A stretch of 30,568 nucleotides of DNA from a virus, in the IMG/VR virus record IMGVR_UViG_3300030101_003496, positions 1 to 30,568 of that record. One strand, written 5' to 3'. Shown one piece after another: positions 17,710-24,347 of the stretch. The notes under the pieces were generated by a model. It searched no databases. It was not told where the DNA came from and saw only the letters and a list, made by a program, of their open reading frames with translations. Position 1 is the first letter of the stretch, and each line of letters opens with the position of its first letter. A program made the position numbers and the translations under genes.

Positions 17710-18078
17710 TTAGAAGCCTACATCTGGCCCCGTGGGTTCGTCACGTTTGTCTGACAAAGAGCAAGACATGTAGTTTAGTCCTGTTTCTTTGGCTTGTTTA
17801 GTCCAAACAGCAACACGTCTGTTTCCAAATGGCCCCGAATAATCGGGATGCTTGTCGGTTTTCTTATCATTGTTTTGGTATAGCGTCCCGACTTTTTCAT
17901 AGAGGTCGATAATGTCTTTACCATCTCTGGTCGTGACCATAACAGCGGCCACCCGTTTTTTCTGTCCATTGTCATTGATCTCACCTGTTAGTATGACTCT
18001 GGTATTTGGTTCAGAGGAATCAGGTTTGTTGCGTGGTGGGAATAGTGCGCCACGATTAGTATCATCAAATTGCGTCAT
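17710..18078 (-). CDS. Conserved phage protein after ERF, possible ssDNA-associated protein
   Basis: This 122-residue protein contains GALFPPRNK near the start and NNDKKTDKHPDYSGPF, then RRVAVWTKQAKETGLNYMSCSLS at the end. The pattern NDKK.DKHPDY.G...VAVW.K....G..YMS.S is one I recall from small uncharacterised proteins that travel with phage recombination genes. The beta-rich composition and position behind an exonuclease and an annealing protein suggest a single-strand DNA-binding or recombination accessory role, but this is inference. It has a very strong ribosome binding site, AGAAGGAGATATACTATG, so high expression is likely. Confidence 0.65.
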   Translation of the reverse strand: MTQFDDTNRGALFPPRNKPDSSEPNTRVILTGEINDNGQKKRVAAVMVTTRDGKDIIDLYEKVGTLYQNNDKKTDKHPDYSGPFGNRRVAVWTKQAKETGLNYMSCSLSDKRDEPTGPDVGF

Positions 18079-18096
18079 AGTATATCTCCTTCTGTA

Positions 18097-18642
18097 CTAT
18101 TGTTGCGCCCAAGCATTTGGGTTTGATTGTGGTGTTTCTGGTTCTTTGGGTTGTTTGTCTGGCAATGTCTTGGCAAGGTTCTTCTTTCTACCATCCTGTT
18201 TTGCTTTTTCTTCTTTTGCATTGGAAAGATCGTCAGCATCATCATCAGGTGTTGGCAGTCCAAAGGCCGCACATAATCCATAGCGTTTAGCATATGTAAT
18301 ACCTGCACCATGCTTTTGTGGATTTGATCTATCCTTTTCTTGCACATGAATAGGTGTACGGCTCACTTGGCTTTCACCAGATTCATGCATCAATATGGTG
18401 CGTATGTAATTCACTTGCGGATTGTGATCTAGAAAATCAATCTCTTGTGTGAATGTAAGGCCAAATTGACAAGCACCACGAACAGTATCAATAACCTGAT
18501 TGATATCTGCATATGTACCCCAGACACCAGAAGCATTCTGTGATGCTGTTGGCCTGGTTTCATGGAAAGCAATCAAGGCTTTGACCAGTGTGTCAGGTTT
18601 TGATTTGGCAGTTGGTTTACGTTTGTCTTTCGTTTCCGTCAT
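18097..18642 (-). CDS. erf: ERF-family single-strand annealing protein
   Basis: This 181-residue protein is counted from the ATG preceded by AAGGAGAAACATAC; an upstream in-frame ATG at 18660 lacks a Shine-Dalgarno. The central part has the ERF pattern: WGTYADINQVIDTVRGA, then GLTFTQEI, a stretch with ILMHESGES, and HGAGITYAKRYGLCAAFGL before an acidic DDDADD segment. The G...TYA.RY.L....G signature is the strongest part. The C-terminal tail is low in complexity (Pro, Gln, Asn, Lys), as usual in SSAPs. It anneals complementary single strands made by the exonuclease encoded just upstream. Confidence 0.88.
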   Translation of the reverse strand: MTETKDKRKPTAKSKPDTLVKALIAFHETRPTASQNASGVWGTYADINQVIDTVRGACQFGLTFTQEIDFLDHNPQVNYIRTILMHESGESQVSRTPIHVQEKDRSNPQKHGAGITYAKRYGLCAAFGLPTPDDDADDLSNAKEEKAKQDGRKKNLAKTLPDKQPKEPETPQSNPNAWAQQ

Positions 18643-18671
18643 GTATGTTTCTCCTTTCATACTACAAACGA

Positions 18672-19454
18672 TTAGCTGGTTATGTATATTCGCTTTGCTC
18701 CTCTCTTGTCACGTTTGACTTCTAGAGCGTTGCAATGCACCTTACGTTCATTGTCAGCTACCAATGACTTCAGGTTTTTGGCGGCAGTTGCATTACGATC
18801 TGCCGCTTCTTTTGTTTCTATGTATTCGTGTGCCAGACTTACAAACTCATTGTCAGTGTTAGCATCACGGGCAACCATGTCATTGATTTTGATATAATCA
18901 ATGCTTGGCATGTCAGGAATATCTGGATTGACTGGTTCAATATTATCTGTCACAGACTGCCAGAAATGTTGAATGTGTTGGATCAATAGCCCTTGATACT
19001 CTTGGTCTGCATCTATCTTTACATAATCATGCTTTTGATTACCAAAGATGCACGACAGATACATGGATGATATGGCTGATATCTGCATGTAAAACTGTAG
19101 TTGGGGCATGTACCGATCAAGTTGTTTGGTCATGTTTGTTGTTTGGTTGGTATGTTTGCACTCCAAACCAATGCGTTGCCCATACTCTGTAAAGACACCA
19201 TCAAGCGTACCTCGACATGGAACACCATTCCACATCATGTTGAACACTTCTTGCTCTGATACCTCTACTTGTTTTTTCCTGGCAAACAGTTGCACATTGA
19301 ATGGCTCAGTGAATATGCCTAGTTGCACTGGCAATACATCAGACAAATCATCTGGTTCTTTGCGTCCTGTTTTCTCCATCCACAGTGAATATAAATCACC
19401 ATCGACAATTCGGACAGCATCACTGCCACCGATAAATCCAGTTCTATCTTGCAT
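18672..19454 (-). CDS. YqaJ-type (lambda exonuclease-like) PD-(D/E)XK exonuclease
   Basis: This 260-residue protein contains the core of the YqaJ/lambda exonuclease family: IGGSDA at 8-13, LGIFTEPF with Glu50, GTLDGVF with Asp85, GLECKH with Glu98 and Lys100, and MPQLQFYMQI with Gln118 and Gln120. It should degrade the 5' strand of double-stranded ends to produce 3' overhangs for the ERF protein next to it. Residues 200-250 are charged and helical. It has a strong ribosome binding site (GTAAAGGAG). The pair exonuclease-annealing protein is a standard two-component recombination module. Confidence 0.88.
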   Translation of the reverse strand: MQDRTGFIGGSDAVRIVDGDLYSLWMEKTGRKEPDDLSDVLPVQLGIFTEPFNVQLFARKKQVEVSEQEVFNMMWNGVPCRGTLDGVFTEYGQRIGLECKHTNQTTNMTKQLDRYMPQLQFYMQISAISSMYLSCIFGNQKHDYVKIDADQEYQGLLIQHIQHFWQSVTDNIEPVNPDIPDMPSIDYIKINDMVARDANTDNEFVSLAHEYIETKEAADRNATAAKNLKSLVADNERKVHCNALEVKRDKRGAKRIYITS

Positions 19455-19467
19455 TGTGAGTTCTCCT

Positions 19468-20001
19468 TTACTCGTTCTTTGTATCAGGTGTTTGCCCTGT
19501 TAACAACCTTTCTTTTGCTTTTTTTGGTATACGAATCAACATGTTACCAAGCGCGGCAGGTAGTTCTCCACTATCAATCATTGCTTGTGTTTCTGCGATA
19601 TGTGCATCACAGCTTTCAAGTGTGAATGGATTACCTGTTCGTTCCTCTATCTCTTTTTTCTTTGGGTTAGCAAGATGTCGATCAATAGACTCATGGTTAT
19701 GAACCCACTCAGCACTTACTTTGCCAGCAATCTTCGAGACAAGGTGTGGCGAAAACCAGACACGAAACTCTTGAGCAGAACAACAACGGTCAAAGACTTT
19801 ACCAACCAACAGAGAAAACGTTTCTTCATTTGAAATGCGATTATCCAAACTTTGATTCAATGTTTTTCTAAGTTGTCGATAATACTCTTGTTGTGAGTCC
19901 TTGTTATTACGAATATGTTTTGGACAATCATACAATGTTGCCATCTTTTGTATGAATAGCTTGTGTATGATCTGCTCACGTTGATGATGATTTAGTTCCA
20001 T
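19468..20001 (-). CDS. Unknown protein between DnaA-like domain and exonuclease
   Basis: This 177-residue soluble, helical and mildly basic protein starts MELNHHQREQIIHKLFIQK. No Walker motif, zinc site or nuclease signature is visible. Its start codon overlaps the end of the DnaA-domain gene (26 bases), so the two are translated together. In many phages the gene beside an initiator encodes a helicase loader or replisome-recruiting factor; that role is possible here but is not shown by sequence. I do not recognise a family. Confidence 0.7.
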   Translation of the reverse strand: MELNHHQREQIIHKLFIQKMATLYDCPKHIRNNKDSQQEYYRQLRKTLNQSLDNRISNEETFSLLVGKVFDRCCSAQEFRVWFSPHLVSKIAGKVSAEWVHNHESIDRHLANPKKKEIEERTGNPFTLESCDAHIAETQAMIDSGELPAALGNMLIRIPKKAKERLLTGQTPDTKNE

Positions 20002-20281
20002 TGTTTTCTTTCTTCATACGTTCTTTGTATTGTTTGATATTGTACATGACTGTTGTGTGATCACGCTCAATCATCTCACCAATCTCAGGTGTAGAAAATC
20101 CACGTTCCTGTAACATGAAACAAATTTTCTGTCGGGTTTCTATTACATGTGGATTGTCTTTACGTCTGCCATAGAAATCAAATGATGATACTTCTTCTTC
20201 ATCAAGAGTTTGTCTAATCACATCAGTCATTTGAAATTTACGATAACGTTTTTCTTCAGGTGTTTTTGGTCTGGTATTCAT
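19976..20281 (-). CDS. Stand-alone DnaA domain IV (DnaA-box-binding helix-turn-helix)
   Basis: This 101-residue protein is essentially only DnaA domain IV. Residues 37-55 (FYGRRKDNPHVIETRQKI) match the stretch that in bacterial DnaA reads SKRR...VARPRQ. Residues 62-78 hold STPEIGEMIERDHTTV, equal to the diagnostic S.PEIG...GRDHTTV signature that contacts TTATNCACA boxes. There is no AAA+ ATPase domain. It could bind DnaA boxes as a replication-origin factor, a competitor of host DnaA, or a transcription regulator. Three perfect boxes lie at 24348-24366 and 24771-24779. It overlaps both neighbouring genes by 26 bases, so expression is tightly coupled. Confidence 0.85.
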   Translation of the reverse strand: MNTRPKTPEEKRYRKFQMTDVIRQTLDEEEVSSFDFYGRRKDNPHVIETRQKICFMLQERGFSTPEIGEMIERDHTTVMYNIKQYKERMKKENNGTKSSST

Positions 20282-20585
20282 TGAGTATTTCCTCTACTAG
20301 TTCTCCTGGGACTATTAGTAACCATTTACGATCTGTCCCACGTTTATAGATTGCTACATCTCTATTTTCTAAGACTGTAAATGGTGATGGAAAGCTAGAT
20401 TGCTTTCTGTATTTGACCTCGGCAATAAGTTGTCGACCATCAAAATCTAATACCAAATCACCAGAGTATTCTCCACCGAGAGAGCCAGATAATGGCTGTC
20501 GTTTTGTGCGAACACCTAATGAGTTGAATAGTTTTTCAAAAAACTTTTCATGATATGTACCTTTGGCTTTGCTTTTACTTACCAT
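20256..20585 (-). CDS. Hjc-like PD-(D/E)XK nuclease, putative Holliday junction resolvase
   Basis: This is 109 residues when started at the ATG behind AAGGAAACAACACCC; the longer frame to 20630 lacks a ribosome site and overlaps the upstream gene. The compact fold shows Glu13 in TYHEKFFEKLF, Asp43 in EYSGDLVLDF, and Glu56-x-Lys58 in LIAEVKYRK, the usual spacing of archaeal-type Hjc and phage resolvase-like nucleases. It may resolve recombination intermediates or debranch DNA before packaging. A role as a restriction-type nuclease cannot be excluded. It overlaps its two neighbours. Confidence 0.72.
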   Translation of the reverse strand: MVSKSKAKGTYHEKFFEKLFNSLGVRTKRQPLSGSLGGEYSGDLVLDFDGRQLIAEVKYRKQSSFPSPFTVLENRDVAIYKRGTDRKWLLIVPGELVEEILNEYQTKNT

Positions 20586-20749
20586 GGGTGTTGTTTCCTT
20601 ACAGGCTTTGCTTGGCTTTTGATAAAGCATTCACGACACATAACTGTGTGTTCTTCTGGTTCGATGTTTGTAAGCAATGCAACCCAATCAGATTCTTTGA
20701 GTTTGCATACAGAACAGGTAATAAAGAATTGCTTATCTTTAGAACGCAT
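20579..20749 (-). CDS. Small zinc-ribbon protein
   Basis: This 56-residue protein starts at MRSKDKQFF; the longer open frame to 20878 lies inside the methyltransferase gene and is rejected. It carries CSVC (residues 12-15) and CREC (38-41), a pair of CxxC knuckles about 22 residues apart, so a single zinc ribbon is likely. The C-terminus is basic (KSQAKPVRKQHPW). Function unknown; small zinc proteins in phage early regions often bind nucleic acid or host RNA polymerase. It overlaps the methyltransferase stop by 11 bases and the next gene by 7. Confidence 0.65.
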   Translation of the reverse strand: MRSKDKQFFITCSVCKLKESDWVALLTNIEPEEHTVMCRECFIKSQAKPVRKQHPW

Positions 20750-21383
20750 GATGTATGTACCAACCCCATTGTTGGGCCATTGCATCAGCAATACCTTTGT
20801 AGAATCTACTGCGTATTTTCCAACGATCAGCACTTGGTGGTGCATGATGTACTTCTGGTCTAGCAGTTGACCCATCAAGACACCCTGTAGGTTTGAGTTT
20901 TGGCAGGTTTCGTAACCAAAGACAGGTGCGTTTCTTTACATTGTCTTTGCCATCATCGGCTGTTTCAAACTGCCATGGCTGGATAGACTGTGCTTGTGGT
21001 TCATAGTTTCTTATGCGCTCTTTGGCATACTTGTGCATCACTGGATTCTCAACAGCAATATGTGGAATATCTACATTCCATATGTCAGAGAATAGATCAG
21101 CACCTTCATCAAGTTCTTGCCACATCTCATCCAGTGTTTTGCCTGGTGGTGGCTTTGAAAGCCATCGAACACCAGAGTTGCATAACCTTGTACATGGTGG
21201 GTGTGCTACGAATAACATATCCCAATCATGATCAACCATTACATCACGCACATCAGCAACAAAGTGTTTGTTAGTTGGAATATCACTGGGTAACACATCA
21301 CATGACCATGCATCATGCCCAGCACGAATGAATGCTTCACGAACAATGCCAGATGTTTCACATCCAATTAGTATTTTTGCCAT
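20739..21383 (-). CDS. DNA cytosine-C5 methyltransferase-like protein
   Basis: This 214-residue protein starts with an SAM-binding motif I-like opening (ILIGCETSGIVREAF). It then has VADVRD, HPPCTRLCNSG with Cys64 (equivalent to the catalytic PC motif IV), and AVENPVMHKYAK with Glu112-Asn113 (motif VI EN), followed by KKRTCLWLRNLP (motif VIII-like). It is shorter than full C5 methyltransferases and has no clear target-recognition domain, so specificity may be unusual or the enzyme may act differently. The likely role is protecting phage DNA from host restriction. Its ATG overlaps the preceding stop (TGATG). Confidence 0.75.
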   Translation of the reverse strand: MAKILIGCETSGIVREAFIRAGHDAWSCDVLPSDIPTNKHFVADVRDVMVDHDWDMLFVAHPPCTRLCNSGVRWLSKPPPGKTLDEMWQELDEGADLFSDIWNVDIPHIAVENPVMHKYAKERIRNYEPQAQSIQPWQFETADDGKDNVKKRTCLWLRNLPKLKPTGCLDGSTARPEVHHAPPSADRWKIRSRFYKGIADAMAQQWGWYIHHAF

Positions 21384-21544
21384 CAGTCAATGTCCTTATG
21401 TTCAATGCCCAACACTTCTTGAATATGAAACATAGCATTGCATACCTCATTCCACTGTTCGTCATACATAAGATCGCCTTCTGGTATGCAATCTTCACGA
21501 TAAGTATGAAGCGCATCCCAAACTACTTTTAGTAAATCATTCAT
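21383..21544 (-). CDS. Hypothetical 53-residue acidic protein
   Basis: This small ORF fills the gap between two larger genes. It begins MNDLLKVVWDALHTYR, continues DCIPEGDLMYDEQWNEV, and ends with a short helix ending EHKDID. The ATG is preceded by AAAGG about 10 bases upstream; the stop overlaps the methyltransferase start by one base (TGATG). Both facts support it as a real gene. It is acidic with no known motif; small acidic early proteins sometimes inhibit host DNA-binding proteins, but nothing here proves it. Confidence 0.65.
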   Translation of the reverse strand: MNDLLKVVWDALHTYREDCIPEGDLMYDEQWNEVCNAMFHIQEVLGIEHKDID

Positions 21545-21547
21545 TGG

Positions 21548-21778
21548 TTAGACCTTTATAATTCCAAATCTTGCTGTTGGATCTTTGCTCAATTGTTCTT
21601 GATTGCGTTTTAGACGTTCTTCTTTTGTCAAAGGATTTTGTTTTTCTTCTAATGAATATTTTTTTTCTGGTTGTTGTTTTTCTCTGACAAGTTTGCCCGA
21701 ATATGGAATGCCTGGATTATCAAACCGTTTATCAATTGTACCGTTTATCAAGTCTTTGAATCCTCTATTATTAGCCAT
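21548..21778 (-). CDS. Hypothetical charged protein
   Basis: This 76-residue, highly charged and probably largely disordered protein has KLVREKQQPEKKYSLEEK and NPLTKEERLKRNQEQLSKD. Its ATG follows the previous stop directly (TAA ATG), with the strong GGAGG Shine-Dalgarno lying inside the end of the upstream gene. No family recognised. Confidence 0.65.
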   Translation of the reverse strand: MANNRGFKDLINGTIDKRFDNPGIPYSGKLVREKQQPEKKYSLEEKQNPLTKEERLKRNQEQLSKDPTARFGIIKV

Positions 21779-22102
21779 TTAGTCCTCCTTTGGTTGGAAT
21801 GGGACAACACTGTCATTGTTGTCATTTCTGTATTGTGATCGGCTTTTGTGTAGTTTCATTCCAAAATCCATCAGATGTTGTTTGAGATGATACTGTATGA
21901 TTGCAGTAACACTGCCACCATCATCATCCATTTTGTCTAGAACTGTAGTTGCAGATGCATATACCAATGCAAGTATTGATGGTGTTGTTGGCATTAGTTT
22001 GTTGACAATTTCATCAACAACAAATGGTTTGTTTGGGTCAGCAGTAATCTCACGCAGATGATTAGCTAACTCTACTTCAAGATCTTCAAGTGTTGGTGTC
22101 AT
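21779..22102 (-). CDS. Hypothetical protein
   Basis: This 107-residue protein is mainly helical: TLEDLEVELANHLREITAD, then a hydrophobic helix (SILALVYASATTVLDKM) and an acidic, Asn/Asp-rich end. The ribosome binding site is strong (AAGGAGTAAATTCAA before ATG), and it overlaps the upstream gene by 17 bases. I do not recognise a family; there is no metal or nucleotide site to see. Confidence 0.68.
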   Translation of the reverse strand: MTPTLEDLEVELANHLREITADPNKPFVVDEIVNKLMPTTPSILALVYASATTVLDKMDDDGGSVTAIIQYHLKQHLMDFGMKLHKSRSQYRNDNNDSVVPFQPKED

Positions 22103-22352
22103 TTGAATTTACTCCTTCTTCTAATTTCCAGACCTGAAAAGTTTTAGGATTGATATGTTGTCGACTGACTAAACGATATTGTTTTTTGTTTTGTCTATTA
22201 CGCAAAGAGTTATGAACCCGTGCTTGAAGAAGTTCAGTATTACTCATAATTATGCAATCACCATGTTTCATTTGATCTAACGTTTCTTTTAATTCTGCAT
22301 GTTTGCCTCTGTATTTTGGAAACGGTATTTGTTTGATTTCATATTTAGTCAT
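22086..22352 (-). CDS. Hypothetical protein
   Basis: This is 88 residues from the ATG behind AGAAAGGAAATCAA; the longer frame to 22388 would start inside a GC-rich hairpin and has no ribosome site. The N-terminal half has KHAELKETLDQMKHGDCIIMSN and the middle ARVHNSLRNRQNKKQYRLVSRQ, a basic beta-like stretch often seen in small DNA-binding or host-takeover proteins. Function unknown. Confidence 0.65.
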   Translation of the reverse strand: MTKYEIKQIPFPKYRGKHAELKETLDQMKHGDCIIMSNTELLQARVHNSLRNRQNKKQYRLVSRQHINPKTFQVWKLEEGVNSNDTNT

Positions 22353-22377
22353 TTGATTTCCTTTCTGTTGGGCGATT

Positions 22378-22421
22378 GACCACAGCACCCGCCCTCACAC
22401 GGGCGGGGCGGGGCTGTGGAC
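22378..22421 (-). promoter_or_regulatory. GC-rich two-part hairpin between ardC and next gene
   Basis: Outer stem CCACAGC (22380-22386) with GCTGTGG (22413-22419); inner stem CCCGCCC (22388-22394) with GGGCGGG (22401-22407), loop TCACAC. It fills the 76-base gap after the ardC stop. It has no T tract; it shares an ACCCGCC arm with hairpins at 23754-23785 and 25333-25365. The right arm leads into TGTGGACAA (22415-22423), one base off a DnaA box. Confidence 0.6.
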
Positions 22422-22428
22422 AACGCCA

Positions 22429-23328
22429 TTACTCTGCGGCAGTTGCCATCAGGCTCTTTCGTTTCTCACCTTCAAGGTATGCAACAGCTTTTCCAGCCGC
22501 AGTCATAGCCCTGGTCAAAGCGTTTGGTTCATCCTTAAGCCCTGTCAACCAAGTGTTGATATACTTGGCATGGTCTGGTGTTGGTTGCGCTTCTATACCA
22601 AGTTGCACAGCAAGAATCACAGAGCCGAGTTCGGCAATGAGTTCTTCATATGCATAGTCGCTGGAAAACTTGCCCTTGGCTTTTAGTCTATTGAGTCTGC
22701 TTTTATGGCCTGTCCAATGGACATGCTCATGCAAGAGAGTTGAATAGAAACTTTGTGTTGCTGTTGCGTCAGGTGTATCGACAAAGACATCAGCTTTTGG
22801 CATGTGTATTGTATCGGTAGCAGGTACATAACAAGCACTTGACCCACCATACTGAACATTAGCATTTACCAAATTGATGAATGCTTCACAGTCTTGATGC
22901 TGTGTTACTAGATTCTTTTTGGCCGGTGGTGTTGATTCAACATAATCGAGAAGTTGAGCTTCGTTCCATACTGGATATGTTTTTGTGTATGCGTATGCTT
23001 TTTCTGTTTCTGGATTGAAGCCCTTGTCAAACTTTACGACATACCCACCATTTCCTTTTGGTATAGCAGAGGCACGACCAACCTTTTTCCATTGTGTGTA
23101 AGTTGCCCAGCGATTGCTAGTAAATCCTCGAGCATCTGCTATTGCAATAAGATTAAACCAATTGATACCAGCATATTGATATCCAGTTGTTGCATTGATT
23201 GGTGATTGTAGATTGGATGAACCCAACCAAGGCTTCACCCAATTTTTGCCATGATCCTCCAAGTTTTTGACAAAACGTGTCAGGATATTTTCAAGAATAT
23301 CTTTATGCTTCATCGCATTCTCTTTCAT
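22429..23328 (-). CDS. ardC: ArdC-like antirestriction protein with metalloprotease domain
   Basis: This protein is 299 residues from the first ATG, or 294 from the ATG at 23313; both are plausible and neither has a textbook ribosome site. The N-terminal half has the ssDNA-binding ArdC pattern: NWVKPW, GYQYAGINWFNL, FTSNRWATYTQWKKVGR and a late PVWNEAQL. The C-terminal half is the MPTase domain with HEHVHWTGH (His200, Glu201, His204) and a downstream EELIAE glutamate as likely third ligand. ArdC proteins protect incoming DNA from restriction, shown mainly for conjugative plasmids; here it would act early in infection. It overlaps the end of the upstream gene. Confidence 0.88.
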   Translation of the reverse strand: MKENAMKHKDILENILTRFVKNLEDHGKNWVKPWLGSSNLQSPINATTGYQYAGINWFNLIAIADARGFTSNRWATYTQWKKVGRASAIPKGNGGYVVKFDKGFNPETEKAYAYTKTYPVWNEAQLLDYVESTPPAKKNLVTQHQDCEAFINLVNANVQYGGSSACYVPATDTIHMPKADVFVDTPDATATQSFYSTLLHEHVHWTGHKSRLNRLKAKGKFSSDYAYEELIAELGSVILAVQLGIEAQPTPDHAKYINTWLTGLKDEPNALTRAMTAAGKAVAYLEGEKRKSLMATAAE

Positions 23329-23551
23329 AAGTACCCAAGGCTTTCTTTATGACATGGTATTGTTTTGCCATTTGGACTGTTTGTTCAGCTTCTTTGATAT
23401 GATGCAAGCATCGGTCAAGTGGTATGACTCCTGTAAATGGTTCATACATTGTGTTTTCTACAGATTCTCGTGACCACTTGAGATGCATTTCTAGATCTTC
23501 AAGTTGTTTTTTGATTGGGTGGTCTGAGCCTGGACGAGATAATATAGACAT
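23303..23551 (-). CDS. Hypothetical helical protein upstream of ardC
   Basis: This 82-residue, helical protein contains KKQLEDLEMHLKWSRESVEN and CLHHIKEAEQTVQMAKQY, suggesting an antiparallel helical hairpin. Its ATG overlaps the preceding stop by one base (TAATG) and is served by AAAGGAGAC about 6 bases upstream. Its end overlaps ardC. No family recognised. Confidence 0.65.
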   Translation of the reverse strand: MSILSRPGSDHPIKKQLEDLEMHLKWSRESVENTMYEPFTGVIPLDRCLHHIKEAEQTVQMAKQYHVIKKALGTYERECDEA

Positions 23552-23724
23552 TAGTTGTCTCCTTTTGCTTCAAGATATTCGTCAGTTGATTCATATTGGT
23601 CGATAATATTTTGGCTCCACAAAGAGGAACATTCATCGTTTTTTATATGAAGTTCTTCTTTCAGTTTCGCATTTTGTTTTTTCAATTCTTGATTTTCAAC
23701 AATCAAGTTTTTGATATCGCTCAT
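23551..23724 (-). CDS. Small coiled-coil protein
   Basis: This 57-residue protein starts MSDIKNLIVENQELKKQN and continues KLKEELHIKND, a clear leucine/asparagine heptad coiled coil of about 28 residues, then an acidic end with STDEYLEAKGDN. It has a strong AAGTAAAGGAG Shine-Dalgarno element. The stop overlaps the next start (TAATG). It may dimerise; function unknown. Confidence 0.68.
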   Translation of the reverse strand: MSDIKNLIVENQELKKQNAKLKEELHIKNDECSSLWSQNIIDQYESTDEYLEAKGDN

Positions 23725-23753
23725 GGTTTTCTCCTTTACTTATGAACGAGGGC

Positions 23754-23785
23754 TGCACCCGCCTCACCCCAGCTGGGCGGGTGCA
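23754..23785 (-). promoter_or_regulatory. GC-rich 10-bp intercistronic hairpin
   Basis: TGCACCCGCC (23754-23763) and GGCGGGTGCA (23776-23785) are exact inverted repeats; the loop contains the palindrome CCCAGCTGGG overlapping the right arm. It stands between two minus-strand genes in AT-rich surroundings, without a T tract. It shares the ACCCGCC arm with two other hairpins. Confidence 0.65.
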
Positions 23786-23796
23786 ACCTGAGTGAA

Positions 23797-23964
23797 TTAT
23801 TCTGTTGGAAATTCTTTTATAACTGTTGGTTCATTCATATTGTCTTTCCAATGGTCGAAAGTTTCGATGGGTCTACCGTCTTGATATTCAGCATAATCTT
23901 CTGGCTCTAACTCCACATCGAAAACAACTTGCACTTGCAAGGTCATTGGTTTGTATTTTTTCAT
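23797..23964 (-). CDS. Hypothetical 55-residue acidic protein
   Basis: The start is chosen at the ATG behind AAAAGGAGAATGCATTC, giving MKKYKPMTLQVQVVFDVEL; the longer frame to 24012 has no ribosome site. The sequence is a short beta strand pair followed by an acidic part (EPEDYAEYQDG) and WKDNMNEP. No family recognised. Confidence 0.62.
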   Translation of the reverse strand: MKKYKPMTLQVQVVFDVELEPEDYAEYQDGRPIETFDHWKDNMNEPTVIKEFPTE

Positions 23965-24008
23965 GAATGCATTCTCCTTTTGGATTTCAATTCTATAGTC
24001 CTGGCTCA

Positions 24009-24218
24009 TCATTCATCTCTTTCTAATAATTCTTGTTTTAAAATGTGGCCATTGCCGTGCTTTGGGTAATAAGTAGTGGACATAATTTCTTCATCTGGAT
24101 CACAACCAGCATCAGCAATTTCTTCATCATTTAAACAAATTTTTCGAGTAATAAATCCGCTTTGCCTGTCTCGTACATCAACAATGGCAAAGCAATTTTT
24201 GAAGCATGTTTCTACCAT
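24009..24218 (-). CDS. Hypothetical 69-residue protein with several cysteines
   Basis: The ATG at 24218 overlaps the stop of the upstream membrane peptide (TAATG) and follows AAGGAAAAATTTA. The protein has Cys at positions 5, 9, 24 and 35 (ETCFKNCF, RKICLND, DAGCDPDE) and an acidic middle. The cysteine spacing is irregular, so a zinc site is possible but not clear. The longer frame that includes the upstream region is a shadow of the membrane peptide in another frame. Confidence 0.62.
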   Translation of the reverse strand: MVETCFKNCFAIVDVRDRQSGFITRKICLNDEEIADAGCDPDEEIMSTTYYPKHGNGHILKQELLERDE

Positions 24219-24328
24219 TAAATTTTTCCTTCCATTGCAATTGAAATAATCCAGAACGATAGATAGATAGCCGCCAGAGTTCCAAATAGAACAAAGGCTT
24301 CTAAAATATTCCAAAGTAATTTTTTCAT
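24218..24328 (-). CDS. 36-residue single-span membrane peptide
   Basis: Short ORF reading MKKLLWNILEAFVLFGTLAA and onward to SFWIISIAMEGKI. A positive N-terminus (KK) is followed by about 24 hydrophobic residues, so it is a single transmembrane peptide. It has an excellent ribosome site (AAGTAAAGGAG) and its stop overlaps the next ATG, both strong signs that it is real. It would be the first gene transcribed from the promoter at 24356-24384. Possible roles are inhibition of a host membrane protein or superinfection exclusion; none is shown. Confidence 0.68.
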   Translation of the reverse strand: MKKLLWNILEAFVLFGTLAAIYLSFWIISIAMEGKI

Positions 24329-24347
24329 GGTAAGTAATCTCCTTTAC

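Noticed and set aside
19108-19503. 131-residue open frame on the plus strand in the exonuclease gene
   Set aside because: It is antisense to the YqaJ catalytic motifs, Cys- and Ser-rich in the way of a reverse-strand shadow, without a Shine-Dalgarno.
20750-20878. N-terminal extension of the zinc-ribbon protein
   Set aside because: The extension lies inside the methyltransferase gene in another frame; the internal ATG at 20749 gives a compact protein with normal small overlaps.
22401-22419. G-quadruplex in the G-rich arm of the hairpin
   Set aside because: Only three runs of three or more G occur; the complementary C-rich arm favours a hairpin.
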